A DNA stretch of 64,000 bases from Basidiobolus meristosporus CBS 931.73 (GCA_002104905.1 MCFE01000252.1:1-64000); one strand, 5' to 3'; shown: positions 20,556 through 32,161, counted from the first letter of the stretch. Program-made: numbers and translations. The notes: generated from the letters alone by a model not told the origin.

Positions 20556-21590
20556 TGGTGCTTATTTACTCAAGTTACTTATTTTGGCTTCCAGGTATGA
20601 TAGAAAAGAGGTTAGCTGGCATAGATCTTGATCTCAAATACCCAAGAGGATATATGCTTCATTTTGATCAGTGTTCCTGCATCCTGAGTTGTCAAAGCTG
20701 AAACATAGCCCTTCTACTGTGTCTGTGCTTACAGATAGTAGGTACTTTGCTCTTCTGGAACATAGAGTATCTTTTTAAAGGTAAGTGTATGGCTTCCCTC
20801 ACTTCTTCTAGAGTTTACTGCAATAGGTTCTTCTCCAGCTGCATCAAGTGTTCTATCTTCACCCATGAAAACTTTCCTAACTGGACTTTCTTGATAGTGG
20901 TAAAAATTCCTATTAGTGTGTAAGGTGCTGAGATGTGCAGAGCCAATAAACCAGATCTGGGAATCCTCTTTGTAGTTATACTTGGTGCAAATTTGTATAG
21001 TCTATCTTCAGCTGTGACAGCAAATCCACATTCAGGCCTTTACTGCTGACTATCCCTCCTTTTAAGGCACTGGTCTTCTATACATACTTTCCCTTTGCCG
21101 TAGTTGCAAATTGCTTTAATTCATCTCAAAGGGTCTTGGGTATCTCCTTTGTTGCTTATCATTGCTTATTAAAGCAATTTCTTATCTATATGTCCTTTCC
21201 TTTTGTGGTAGTTGCACAACAGGTTGCTTTTGCCTTTAAAAGGATTGGTATCTTCTTGTTGGCTGTCATTACTTGTTGAAAAATTTTCTTTTTGCTTCTT
21301 GTTGGCACCTGATTCTCTTAATTCTTCATCCTGGAGCCTTCTTTGTGTGCAATTTAAGGTCAAATCTTCAGTTCTAGACTCTAGGGATGATACAAGGCCT
21401 TGAAACCTCTCTGTTAGATTATTCTGGATGGTAGCTTTCATGTCCCCATCAGTAGTTGGAACTTCCACAAATTTCATCTCATCCACCAGCAGGGTAATTC
21501 TGTTGATGAAATTCTTTATTTCTTCTTCTGGCAGCATCTTTGTGGTTTAGAATATTGGTCTGAGATACATTTAAAGTACTATCACTCAGC
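20556..21590 (-). pseudogene. Copia copy iii: gag (UBN2-type) and protease region
   Basis: Minus strand 21,537-21,169 encodes the C-terminal half of a copia Gag: LPEEEIKNFINRITLLVDEMK, LTERFQGLVSSLESRTEDLTL and RRLQDEELRE, followed by a knuckle remnant (LLCNYHKRKGHIDKK). Around 20,870 it continues with VFMGED and LTFKKILYVPE, the region after the copia protease. Stops separate the parts. The same blocks are at 52,750-53,001 and 47,600-47,950. Confidence 0.75.
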
Positions 21591-22303
21591 TAAATATGAC
21601 CCAACTTATTACCTAACTAGCACTAATTGCAATATGAGATACTTACATTAATATCTCACTAATGGCATGGTAACTCTGTTGACAATCATTTCATCTGAGG
21701 GCAGCAAGTTAGCTTAACCAAGTTACTCTTTATAGATGAAATGATGTCTAATATATGTGCTTAGTTCTAGTATAAATAGTTAGACTTCTACTTGATCATA
21801 GACTCCTGACTATATAAAAATAATGTGGTGGGTATGTACCTCAAGCAGATATTGGCGGTTCCTCTTATGTGTCCAGATGTCCACCTAACTGTTGCAATAT
21901 GCTCAGATTCATAGTGCTTTGCACTAAATATGAGATGTCTTTACAAGTTCCTAGCAGAGTTCCTACAAAAAAATTAAGAAAAGGACAGCAAAATAGCATC
22001 ATAAAATCAGCTTAATTTCAAGTTACTCAAAATTGAAAACTCTAAATATCTCATTTATTAGCTGATGGGCAGGTAAGCAAACAAACTCTCTGGGAGAAGA
22101 CTAGGCCAACTAGCCTCCATACCAAATTTGGTAATTAGATGACAATATCTTCCACCAAAAATTGCATTTGAAAATTTGAACCAGAAACACCAGCTGAATA
22201 CCAGCAAAGTATCATTAGAGCACAAGTAGAATTCTAGCTGAAATTCAAATGAATTCCAAGTTTCAGAGTCTTCGTAGGGAATGTACATCTGGATTTCAAT
22301 CAT
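21591..22303. other. Unassigned stretch between two copia copies
   Basis: No LTR end, transposase or retroelement block was recognised. A minus-strand open frame of 81 codons at 22,303-22,058 is not related to anything else in the window and may be chance. Confidence 0.35.
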
Positions 22304-23650
22304 ACTTTAGTAAGGGAACTGTGGGCTTTCATATTGTACCAATCTCACTTGATTTTGTTATGTTTTGGCCAAGGAAAGGTTTGTCTCCATTGAGGTAGCT
22401 GCCAACCTACATTCTTCCATTTGATACTTCTTTAGGACATCTTGAATGTACTAGAATTGACTTAGGGGAAGAGTCTTGGTTCTTGTGTCTATGGAGAGAT
22501 TTATGCCAAAATATTGATAGAGCTCTTCTGATTTTGGACTTCTTGAGCGCCTTAGATGGGTTAAATTCAGTTTCTTCCAGGGTGTCTTGGTTATTATTGG
22601 CTACACAAGTTCATCCACATAGAGTGCTTGTTGCAATTTAAGAAGTGATTTGAATATAAGGAACTTATCAAGAAAAAGTGATAATAGTTGAACTCTTGTT
22701 TATTCATAAAGAAGCTCAGTATTTATACCGTTGTAGAAGTAATACAGCTGTAACACTAAGTAGGGAGGGTTTCTCAATATTCAGGAGCATCCTGTAACAG
22801 TTTCAGGGCTAGTACATAATGTTTGGTAATAGTGCTATTTTGATCCTGACTATAGGGGGATAATCATATGATCATATATCTGGAGAAATTGGCAAAGTTA
22901 AAGCAGTAAATGAGTCCTACAGTAATAAGACTAGTCTAGAATTGTTAAGTAAGTTTTTAGCTGCTGAATGATACCAAATAGTCCAATATTTCAACAGTGC
23001 TTACAGAGCTCAGTTTCCTCTATCAGGCTTATAATAAATACTATAGTCAGCAACACCTCTACAGACACTCAGAGATTCCAACAAGCTTCTATCTTGCAAA
23101 TCCAGGCTCTCAGTGTTTGTTGAGACCTTACAGAGATTTTGTAAGCTTGCAGATCCAACAGTGGTCATTTTGGTCAGCTAGCCTGTTTGACTGGCTCATG
23201 TTCACATCCTCATTATGCTCCCCATCCAAATGCAGCTTGTACATGCATTTGACAAGTAGAGGCTTCATTTAACTCCAACACCCACTATGAATCTGAAGGA
23301 CTTAAGCTGAGTTACCAGTCCAAGACCTTCATTGAGTCAGGTAATTTTCTTTGTAAATATATTTGGTGTCAAGTCTTGCTGTGTATACTCCAACTGTACC
23401 AATAGCGCTATATTTTGTGTTGAAGACATATCTGCATCTAGTCAATTTCTAGTTGAATGAAAATTGGACCAAGTCTAAGGTTTGATTTTCCATCAGAGCC
23501 TGATATTCCTGAGTCATTGCCAATATCCAAAGCTTTGTCTCAGGGCTATTTATTGACTCTCCCACAGTCCAGGGCACACTGATATGAGCTGAATACGCAT
23601 AGGCTATGTTTGTAACCTCATTTATGTAGTTGTTTGGCATATTACTGATC
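22304..23650 (-). pseudogene. Copia copy ii: reverse transcriptase, split by a solo LTR
   Basis: The minus strand reads, from 23,640 down, AYAYSAHISVPW, WILAMTQEYQALMENQTLDLV (pre-RT), then HLDGEHNEDV and LTKSL (23,270-23,140), then LYVDELV around 22,600-23,010, then YIQDVLKKYQMEECRLA (22,470-22,400). The YVDD box is changed to YVDE and is physically split by the 368-bp solo LTR at 22,629-22,996. RNase H is absent. The copy also lacks most of its integrase. Confidence 0.8.
22629..22996. repeat. Solo copia LTR, type b, with intact target duplication
   Basis: The 368-bp sequence begins TGTTGCAATTTAAG and ends ATATTTCAACA. It is flanked by GTGCT on both sides (22,624-22,628 and 22,997-23,001). 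Removing it and one GTGCT restores the copia RT sequence across the catalytic box, so the boundaries are certain. Sister copies are at 33,305-33,673 and 36,580-36,947; the last sits next to a copia primer-binding site and gag, which identifies the family. Confidence 0.92.
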
Positions 23651-24130
23651 TAATTAGACCTGTTGCCTTGTTGTGTCAGAATGTTCACTTCTGGGATATT
23701 CCTGAGCAATGGTTCCAGCTGAACCATAGCTGTAGAGTCCTCCAGAGTCATAACTATCATAGCTTTCCTCTGATTCCAAAGCATTGGTGTCTGTTCATTT
23801 AAGCTACTTATGTCGGCTTCTGGATAAGATAGAATATAAGTCAATTTGTATAGATTTTGATATCTGATACTCAAGGTATATGAGCACAGTTTTGATTTGT
23901 GATCCTGCATCCAGAATTAACAAAACTGATACTGAGTCCTTCTGTTGTGGCCTTACTTACAGTTAGTGGATTCTTGGCTATTTGTGTATATAGTGAGTAT
24001 ATTTAAAGGTAAATATGTGGCAATCATCACAGCTTCCAAGGTTGACTTGGATAGTTCCTTCTCTAACTGCATCTGGTGAGCTATTATCACCCATGAAAAC
24101 CTTTTCAATTGTGATTTCTCAACACTATTG
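23651..24130 (-). pseudogene. Copia copy ii: post-protease region
   Basis: Minus-strand codons at 24,100-23,950 give KVFMGDNSSPDAVREGT and then HIFTFKYTHYIHK, the segment after the copia protease. The remainder to 23,651 is the linker before RT, with the integrase core missing. At 24,131 it stops abruptly at the left end of Tnp2 copy D. Confidence 0.65.
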
Positions 24131-25834
24131 CTTTGTGAAACAATTTGGACCTGCAGGTGGATCAAATCCAGATCAGCCATCAGGATACTGCAACATGGCT
24201 GTCATAATGCCCAAAGCTTGGAATTATTGGCCCCTATGCAATTTTGTGACATTATTATGATGGTGCTTTGCGGAACTTACTGCTCAATATCACTAAAGCA
24301 TGAGGGTTGAAGCAGTTGTTTGACAAGAATTGCATAGCATTCTCATGGTCTAAACTCACTCTACATATATTAGAGCTGACCTAACCAGCCAATACATCCT
24401 ATTGCCTTAAATAGCACAACACTCAACTGTGCTCAAATGGCCTCATTGCAGATGGCTGCTGGCATCCTAATGGTAGTATTGTGGGTTACAGCTAGCTCTG
24501 TATAATGCAACCATTTCAGTTTACCATATGTCATCTCCTTTTTCTACCTCCCTTTGTGCCATTCACAAGTGGCACTGTAGAGTCACCAATCTTTATTTGC
24601 TTACCCACTGCTTCATTGGGTATTCCACATACAGGTCAAAACAAATAAAACTATGACCTCCTGAACATCTGCAATGAAATTTTTGGGTATTTTGCCAATG
24701 AATTCCTTCTCCTTGCTAGATTCTAGTCTCCCTTTGAGGTACACTCTGGCACTTAGTTGTGTGAGCTCTATACTGAATGATATAGAAGTTGGTTTGTGAC
24801 CAACACAAACATGGCATACTTTAGTAAAGTTATTATAACAAAAGTTTGCTGCTTGTTGTTTCCAGCCCAACCAAACATAACTTAACTGGTTACGCATATA
24901 TTGGGGCTGCTTAGCTTTGTATTGCCAAAGATATAGGTGTCTTCATATGCGCATCTGCCCTGAGTATTTTCCAACTCTTTGTGGCTGACCTCCTTGTGGC
25001 AACTCATCACATCCATTACAGACTTGAAGGTAATATTATTGATGAGATTGGGATATAGTAGAACCTACAACTTGACTTGTCTTCCTATCTCCCCATGCAT
25101 CTGCTCTATAGGAGACTCCAAATGGGAAGTCAGGCACAAATTCCCTACTCACCATGCTAGATCAAACAGTGAATGGATGCAGAGGCACAGAGATCTACAA
25201 ATTCAGCGTTATGCATGCAGAAATGGCTGCTAAAATCCTATTACAAGCTTCTTGCATAAAAGTAGTATATGCAATAAGTTATCATTGGTGATCTGCATCA
25301 GGATATTTATTTGTACAATGTCAACATATGACTTCTAATGCTTCCAGTGTACTCTTGGTAGAAATGGCCTCAGAAGGTCACTTGAGTCAACACATATTCA
25401 GTTCATCCAGTCCTTGCACTTGTAAAATTGCATGTGCAAATGAATATTAATTGGAGTCCATGATGGGTACTTGGGGTAAGATATACTTAGTAATATCCTG
25501 CCATTTTTTTTGAATTTCTCTGGTATCTTCAAGGGTACATTTAGCTTGAAATGCCCTTTATACAGCTTTGTCATTAGTATAGATATATTGCTTCAAAGTA
25601 AATGCACTGCTCCTAGCAGAGATCATTGGCTACTCAGATACCCTATAACTTAAGTATCTTTGGTTTCTAATTTATTCCATATTCTGTTCAATGGTTTATA
25701 GTTTGCCATCCTTGCTGCAATTGCCAGCCAACTTCTGTATGTTCTTACAGCAGGAAGGTGATGTGCTAATTCTGGTGTTTAGATATTACCAATAAGCATG
25801 AGCTATGGATAAAATCCCCTGGATTGTACACACA
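24131..25834 (-). mobile_element. Tnp2 copy D, first segment
   Basis: It begins with the common Tnp2 left end (here TTTGTGAAACAATTTGGACC). It follows copies A and C through the GGGGCTGCTTAGC block at 24,903 and the region around 25,020-25,240, which matches the transposase C-terminal part of copy C (40,660-40,870). The transposase frame is badly decayed. It is interrupted after GTACACACA at 25,834 by gypsy copy 2 and continues at 32,162. Confidence 0.7.
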
Positions 25835-26194
25835 TGTTCCAAGTTTTGATATAACAGTTGTGGAGGTATAGAGAGTTTTGCCAGTATTGTATTCACTAAA
25901 ACTTGAACTTATTTCTATTGAGGTTCAAGCAGCCCCTTTTATGCATTTTCCAGATCAATTGCTGGCTGAATGCATTTCCTAATGTAGGATGTAGCTGATG
26001 ACTCATTTGATTGCATCATCAACATCCAACAAGATCCTACTTAACATATGTATTTCTGTCAGATAAGGAATTGCTGATTCATTTGCATACTATTGATGCT
26101 GATATAATAGAAATACTGATACACTGATAGGCTGAGCATATAACTAACTGATTTGACTAAAAGCTGATCCAACTTGAACATTTAACAGTAGATC

Positions 26195-27288
26195 TGTGGT
26201 AATGGAAAGTATTCCATTACTACAATATCTCTAAACCAATATTGCACTCATTTCTTTATTTTGCTTTTTGCTATCATAACACACAAGTGAAAGATCAAGA
26301 ATTTCCAACTTTGATGAACAAATGCTCCAGACCCTGACAAGCAATCCACCCAAGAATATTATGTCATACAGAACACGTAGTAGCCAACACATGTTTCAAA
26401 TTACAGCTCATTTGAAGCAGTACTTAAGGAGTTATGACCAAAAGAGTCCAACTATTATATATGCTATGCCTTATTGCTAGGATTACTATGGTGACTTTGA
26501 TCGCGTGTAACTTTCAAACCAGCTGAAAAATAAAGAGGGAGCCTCTCTTTCCAGAATCTGCACACTACAATTACAAGTTTAAAGGTTATAAGACTTCCCC
26601 TGCATCACTTGCACTGTTGAGTATTCTGACTTTGATTGGTACTACATCAGTAAAGAGACTGCAAAGCTCACAAGAACCCAATCTAAGTTCTACAAGAAAC
26701 TACCACTTTTCTGTCGGAAAAGTCCCCTCTAAAAAGCCCCTTTACACTAAAGACACCCCTTTAGACACCCCTTTAGTCTAAAGACCCCTTTAGAGACCCC
26801 TTTAAGAAACCCCTTTACTCTAAAGAAGCCCCTTTAGGCACCCCTTTAGTGTAAAGTCCACTTTAGAGACCACTACAAGAAGCCCCTTTACTCTAAAGAC
26901 ACCCCTTTAGACACCCCTTTAGGTCTAAAGACCCCTTTAGAGACTTCTACAACACACCCCTTTAGGTTAAAGGGGAGTTCAGAATTTCCATATTAGGAAA
27001 TATTTTCTCAGAAAGGAAAGTGACTTCCAAATAAGGAAAAGTTACTATAAAAGTAAATAAGCCCATTAGTTGACAGAAGGTCAGAACACTGCTGTAGAAG
27101 TGATAAACACTGCCTACAGTATATTTTGAGCCCAAGATTGAGGAAATTAGTGAAAGTTATATCTTCTATTGGTATATCAAACTCCCAATAAACTATTTCA
27201 GTATTGGCATACTGGAAGTTGTTGTATATTGTTGATTAGCCTCTACATTGTAGAACAAGCCCCAAACTAATTATAATACAACACAACA
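26195..27288. repeat. 1,094-bp solo LTR (family e) nested in a gypsy LTR
   Basis: It begins TGTGGTAATGGAAAG and ends ATACAACACAACA. GATC occurs at 26,191-26,194 and again at 27,289-27,292, and the uninterrupted site AATAGATCATAAC is present in the sister LTR at 32,147-32,160, so this is a clean insertion. AATAAA-like signals lie near 27,188. It holds the CCCCTTTA cluster described separately. No other copy is in this window. Confidence 0.85.
26737..26975. repeat. CCCCTTTA / CTAAAG repeat cluster inside the solo LTR
   Basis: By eye, 13 copies of CCCCTTTA lie within about 240 bp, at variable spacing, mixed with the complementary half-site TAAAG/CTAAAG. Perfect short hairpins include CTTTAGTCTAAAG (about 26,771) and CCCCTTTAGGTTAAAGGGG (about 26,957). 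Confidence 0.9.
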
Positions 27289-27298
27289 GATCATAACA

Positions 27299-28490
27299 TT
27301 CTCCCCTACTAAAGCTGAGAGGGTTCTCCTCACTCACTTTTCTTGTGATACCAATATCTTGATGGTTCAGTATGGTTAGCAAGTCTTGCAAGCTTGAGTC
27401 TGTCTTTATGAACTAAATCTCATCAGATATTCCCTTGTTTGTCCACTAGTTGGTAAGTTGCAAATGGACATTCTCTGAAAATCTTAGAAGGTCCCATCCA
27501 TTGTGGCACAATCTACTTCCAAGTGTGGTTTCTCAGCAATGCAAAGTTCCCAACTGTCAATGCTTCTGGTGACTTAGTCTTATCAAATCTCTGCTTCATA
27601 TTTTCTACACTTTGAGGCACTTTGGCCTGTGCCTCTTGATGTCTTTGTTTGAGCTGCTGATGTCTACTTAGCTGATTGAGCTCATCTTCTAAGGTGTCTG
27701 TAAGCTTTTGTTGTGTGAGATATTCTGGAATCCTTAGTTCACTTCCTTACACTAAGTAAAATGGTGGTTTTGGGTGGTGTTGTTTACTTTAGCTCTGCAT
27801 GCAAAAAATGCTTCCAAACTTCACAAGGACCTAATGGTAGATGAAACTTACAACTTCATGTTCACTGGCTAAAGGTACTGCTTTAGCCACTGGCCATTAA
27901 CTAGAATGGTCAATCACTACCACAATCCAGTGGTTGCATTTCCTGGTAGTTGGCAGTCTTCCAACAAAGTCACTACCCCATCTTTCAAATGGTCTTACAG
28001 GCTCTAAGGGAAAGAGTTTGCCAATTCTCTGTAATTGGCCTTGGTTGATTTGGCATTTAGGTCATATTCTCACTAGCTTCTCAATATCTTGCTTCATTCA
28101 GTGCCACCATGCTCTAGCTATCACCAGGCTATAGTTCCTTCAATTTCAAGATGTCCATATCCATTGTGTAGCTTATGTATTTAATCCACACAAGCAACAT
28201 CAGCATAAAAAGCAATGGGACTTCCATCAACAGTTTGGTAGAGTGTTTCATCTTGTACCACAAGTTTGCTGGCTTAAGCCTGGATTATCTTCTTGATTGC
28301 TTCATCCACCTCATTAGCAGTGGCTTGGTCCACCAAGTACTTAGTAATAGGCTAGGCCAATCTGATTGATGCACTAAGTTGAGTTGTGCAACTTGTTCTA
28401 ATCTTTATAAGGCATCAGCATCCATGTTGTTTTTCTCAGGGCAGTAGACAATCTCCAAATGAAATTGCTGAGTATATTCACACCATCTTG
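27299..28490 (-). pseudogene. Gypsy copy 2 integrase relic
   Basis: The minus strand preserves GSDFVGRLPTTRKCNHW (first catalytic Asp) near 28,000-27,930. After the deletion at about 27,815 it preserves the C-terminal tail with LTDTLEDELNQLSRHQQL and a GPY/F-like module (VPQWMGPSKIF, then VHKDRLKLARL, about 27,510-27,390). The second catalytic Asp and the Glu are lost in the deletion. The tail shows what copy 1 once had before its replacement. Confidence 0.8.
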
Positions 28491-29460
28491 TCATTCTTGT
28501 GGAGAGTACCTTTTGAAAAATATATACTTGAGGGAGGCATCATTGGTCTTCACAGGGCACTTGACTCCTCCAATATAGCATCTCCATGTCTTCAAACAGT
28601 GTATTATAGCAAGCATCTCCTTCTCATGGACTGGATAGTTTTGTTCTGCTGAGTTCAGTTTCTTGGATTCAAAGGCAATAGAGTAGTCCTTTCCCTTGTG
28701 TTCTTGGCTCAACACTCCACCAAATGCATAATCTGAAGCATCTGTGCACAGAGTGAACTCTTTTCTGAAGTCTGGTATTCTTAAGCTTGGCAGCTTAGCA
28801 AGATCATTCTTGAACGTCTGGAAGGCAGTCTCACAAGCTATGTCCCACTTGTAGGTATTGTCTTTCTTGAGGATATCAGTTAAAGGGGCTGCAATACTTG
28901 CAAAAGACTTGACAAATATCCAATAATAGGAAACCATACAGATTCCCCTTGTCTTCAAGCAGTTTGTTGTAGCAAGTATCTCCTTCTCATACACTGGATA
29001 GTTTTGTTCTGCTGAGTTCAGTTTCTTGAATTCAAACACAAATGGGTAATCCTTCCCCTTGTGTTCTTGGCTCAATGCCCCAGCAATTACATATCTTGAA
29101 GCATCTGTGCACAGGGTAAACTCTTTTCAGAAGTCAGGTATTCATAAACTTTGCAGTTTGGCAAGCTCATTTTTGAACATATGAAAGGCAGTCTTGCAGG
29201 CTATATCCCACTTGAAGGTGTTGTCATTCTTCAGGATATCAGCTAAAGAGGCTGCAATACTTGCAAAGGATTGGACAAATCTCTAAAAATAGGAAACCAT
29301 TCCAAGGAATGATCTGAGTTCTGATATGCTATGGGACTGCCTCAGATACTTGATAGCTTCAACCTTCTTGGGGTCTAAGGTCACTCCTGTGCTAGTCACA
29401 ATGTGTCCCAGATATTCAATGTGTTACTTGAAGAATTCACACTTGGCTGGCTTTCTACAT
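28491..29460 (-). pseudogene. Gypsy copy 2 RNase H with partial duplication
   Basis: Two successive versions of the RT/RNase H link and RNase H start are present on the minus strand. The outer, more diverged one is at about 29,300-28,960 (SQEHKGKDYPFVFEFKKLNS). The inner one, at about 28,940-28,491, has PLTDILKKDNTYKWD, LCTDASDYAFGGVLSQ and EKEMLAIIHCLKTW. The inner one is almost identical to 15,060-14,650 of gypsy copy 1, the outer one is not. Confidence 0.85.
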
Positions 29461-30151
29461 AGCTTGTTTTCACTTAGCTTCTTCAAGACCATTGTGCACC
29501 AAATGACCCACTTCTGTCTTGCTATATATCAATATGTCATCTAGATATATTATCACAAGCCTGTCTAAGTACTCCTGGAAGACTGTCTGCAGTGGGGTCA
29601 TGAATGTTCCAGAGGCATTGGTGAGGCCAAAACACATGACTATGTACTTGTAATGTCCATATCTGGTCCTGTATGCTGTCTTAGGGATGTCTTCTGGCTT
29701 CACTCCACTCTGATTGTCTCCTGACATAAGGTCAATCTTGCTGAATATGGTAGTTCCATTCAGTTGGTCCAAAAGCTCATCAATCCAAGGTATAGGGTAC
29801 ATATTCCTCACAGTAACCAAGTTGAGGGCTCTGTAGTCAAGGTGCATCTTAAGTATTCCATCCTTCTTTGTCACAAAGAAGTACTGGTGCTCCCCAAGGT
29901 GACTTGCTGAGTCTGATATATTGTTGCTCCAATAACTGGTCTATTTGTCTTTTCATCTCCTCCAACTCTAGTGAAATCATTCTTTCAGGTGTTTTACTCA
30001 CAGGAGGGCTGTCTCCTGTGTAAATGGCTTGATCCACATCTCTGACCAGTGGTAGGTTTGCAAGTGCTTCTGGAAATACGTCTGAATATTCCTTCAACAG
30101 AGTCTGGGCCTTGTGGGATGCTGGGGTCAAGGGATCCTCCTGTAATAACAC
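29461..30151 (-). pseudogene. Gypsy copy 2 reverse transcriptase
   Basis: Minus strand 29,874-29,470 carries [47 protein letters not shown] and the intact catalytic box [12 protein letters not shown]. The upstream link region (VFPEALANLPLVRDVD, SLELEEMKRQIDQLLEQ) runs from 30,151 in another frame. RT continues to about 29,300 with frameshifts. Confidence 0.88.
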
Positions 30152-30843
30152 CGTGAGGAATATCTGGGTGCCTTTTCTAAGTGCTCTACAGAGCTATGTC
30201 TTGCTAAGTTCACTTGTTTCACACACACTGGAATTGACCAAGTTAAAATCCGGTCAGGCAGGTAATAGCCCATAGGTCTTTTTTCCTTCTGGATCTGAGT
30301 TGCTATGGTTCTCTTTATAGCCATTGATATTCATCCTTATTGGATGAGTAATACTGTTAATTACATGAGAGTTTCCATATGCTATTGAGACTGAAGTTGA
30401 TTTGGTAGGTTTGAAGTTGATTCTAGCCTTCAAAGCAAATTGCTCTGACATGTACTCATGTGATGCTCCCAAGTTGATCATGATCTTAACAGGTACTCCA
30501 TTGATTAATGCACTCAAGTATAATAGCTTTCCTGAGTTTGAGGTCATCTGGGATTGGTACACTTCTGTCATATGGAAGGTGAGTTCTGAGTCTTCATCAA
30601 GTTCATCATCCATGTTACTATGCTCAAGGGCCTCAATATGGTTGAAGGTTATTGATGGCTGGTGTCCATTTCTTCTCTGAGGGAAATGCTTTGCAATATG
30701 TCCCTGCTGGTGGCAATTAAAGCAAAGTCCTTTCTTCTTACTTTCTTCTGATGTGGGATTCTTCTGCGTAGCACCTATTTTCATTGGTACTGCTTCTGAT
30801 GGTCTTCTTTCATAGTGATTGTAGTCTCTCCGATTAGTCATTA
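30152..30843 (-). pseudogene. Gypsy copy 2 nucleocapsid and protease
   Basis: Minus strand 30,889-30,254 holds CFNCHQQGHIAKHF, a CCHC knuckle whose last Cys is Phe, and the protease motif NLGASHEYM in place of D-S/T-G-A. Both active features are therefore destroyed. The 5' side is interrupted by a MITE at 30,844. Confidence 0.85.
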
Positions 30844-31084
30844 TACTTGTTCCATCATTCCAGCTAATCATAGTGCCCAATAGCGCCATATCAGGCCAGA
30901 TGGTGCCTGATCATGTCACAGAGTGCCAGATGGTGCCTGATCATTTCACAGAGTGCCAGATGGTGCCATACAGTGCCAACTTGGGATCAAAATTGACATA
31001 CATATGACCCTAAAATATCAAATTATTAACAAAATATACAGCACTTTCTGGCACTATGATCTATGACACAATGGAACAAGTCTA
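30844..31084. repeat. 241-bp MITE inside gypsy gag
   Basis: The ends TACTTGTTCCAT and ATGGAACAAGTCTA are inverted repeats. Comparison with the uninterrupted gypsy copy 1 (16,690-16,720) shows a clean insertion next to TTA (30,841-30,843) and TTG (31,085-31,087), a near 3-bp duplication. Internally it has two or three copies of CAGAGTGCCAGATGGTGCC. Its ends match the Harbinger-like element at 10,556-12,776. Confidence 0.85.
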
Positions 31085-31793
31085 TTGTAGGCTTTCCAGC
31101 TCCAAACATAGTTGAGTCATAGTCAATGGCAATCTTGATGGCTTCTTCAATAGTCAGAGGTCTCAATAATTCACCTCCTTGCAAGTTCTTTCTTTTAATC
31201 CATCAATAAAGTATTTCACTTGATTCAGGGGGTCCTTTCTTTCAGTTTGTCAGAGTAGACATCTGTACCCATAGATGTACTCTTCAACCATTCCTTTCTG
31301 TCTAAGTGTCATCAACTCTCTACTTGGTAGTGTCTGCTGGTGTGGAGATTCAAAAACATCTTGAACTTCCAACACAAACTCATCCCAGGTAGAGATTGTA
31401 GACCATCCCATCATTGTGGCTGACCTGGTCTTGTTGTGGCACCACTGTAAAGCTGCATCTGCCAGGTAAGAGGCTGCATAGTGTAACTTGCTCTCTGGAG
31501 CAATTCCCTTAGCCTTGAAAGCTTCTTCAATCTGAAAGAGCCAAGTTCCCAGGTTTTCATTGACTCTACCATGATACCAGTTGACCTTCACACTAATGTT
31601 GCCCTTGACAGTGTTTTGCTGGCTTTGGGCCACAGTAATCATTCCTTGTTGCTTCTGGCTGAGGATCTGGAGTAACTGTTGCTGCTAGACCAGGATTTGC
31701 TGCATAGGATTCCTGCATTCTTGCTTTTCAAACATCTTGAGGGAGGCTTCTTCTTTCTTCAGGAGGGAGGCTTTTGATTATCACTGCTAACAA
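31085..31793 (-). pseudogene. Gypsy copy 2 Gag
   Basis: Minus strand 31,642-31,250 carries the same Gag domain as copy 1 (NLGTWLFQIEEAFKAKG, LADAALQWCHN, TWDEFVLEVQDVF). A frameshift precedes the nucleocapsid. The leader to the LTR is 31,643-31,793. Confidence 0.88.
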
Positions 31794-32161
31794 TGTTACA
31801 AGTCTTGGCATAAGAGTTGTAGAGGAACAGGGAGTTTTGCTAGTATTGTAATCACTAAAACTTGAACTGATTTTTACTCAGGTTCCAGCAGCTCCTCATG
31901 TACATTTTGCCAGTTCAATTGCTGACTAATTATATTTCCTAATGTAGGTTGTGGCCAATGACTGATCTGATTGCATCCTCAACACCCAGTAAGATTCTAC
32001 TTATTATATCTCTTTCAGTCTGATAAGGATCTGCGGAATTATTTGCTGACTAATGCTAATGATTTGACAGCTAATACTGATGTACTTATAGACTGAGCCT
32101 ATAACTAATTGATCTGACTAATACCTGATCTAACTTCACATGCAAGCAATAGATCATAACA
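31794..32161 (-). repeat. Gypsy family c LTR (5' LTR of copy 2)
   Basis: A 368-bp LTR with ends TGTTACAAG and GATCATAACA, followed by CACA and Tnp2 copy D sequence. Its distal part plus the flank to about 32,358 is almost identical to 13,110-13,529. Confidence 0.9.

Larger units (their letters stand above)
25835..27298 (-). repeat. Gypsy family c LTR (3' LTR of copy 2), interrupted
   Basis: The LTR halves are 25,835-26,194 and 27,289-27,298. The inside edge reads TCATAACATTCTCCCCTACT, so on the minus strand the polypurine tract AGTAGGGGAGAA precedes TGTTATGA. Confidence 0.88.
25835..32161 (-). mobile_element. Ty3/gypsy retrotransposon copy 2 (family c), with nested insertions
   Basis: A minus-strand element whose 5' LTR is 31,794-32,161 and whose 3' LTR (25,835-27,298) is split by another solo LTR. 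CACA flanks it on both sides (25,831-25,834 and 32,162-32,165). Internal order on the minus strand is Gag, knuckle and protease, RT, RNase H, integrase, all broken. It carries a 241-bp MITE in gag, a partial duplication of the RT/RNase H link, and a deletion of about 225 bp in integrase at 27,815. Confidence 0.9.

Noticed and set aside
26737-26975. CCCCTTTA cluster as an interstitial telomere
   Set aside because: The units are not tandem, differ in spacing, occur in both orientations and lie within a defined LTR.
26737-26975. CRISPR-like array
   Set aside because: No regular repeat-spacer pattern, and the genome is eukaryotic.
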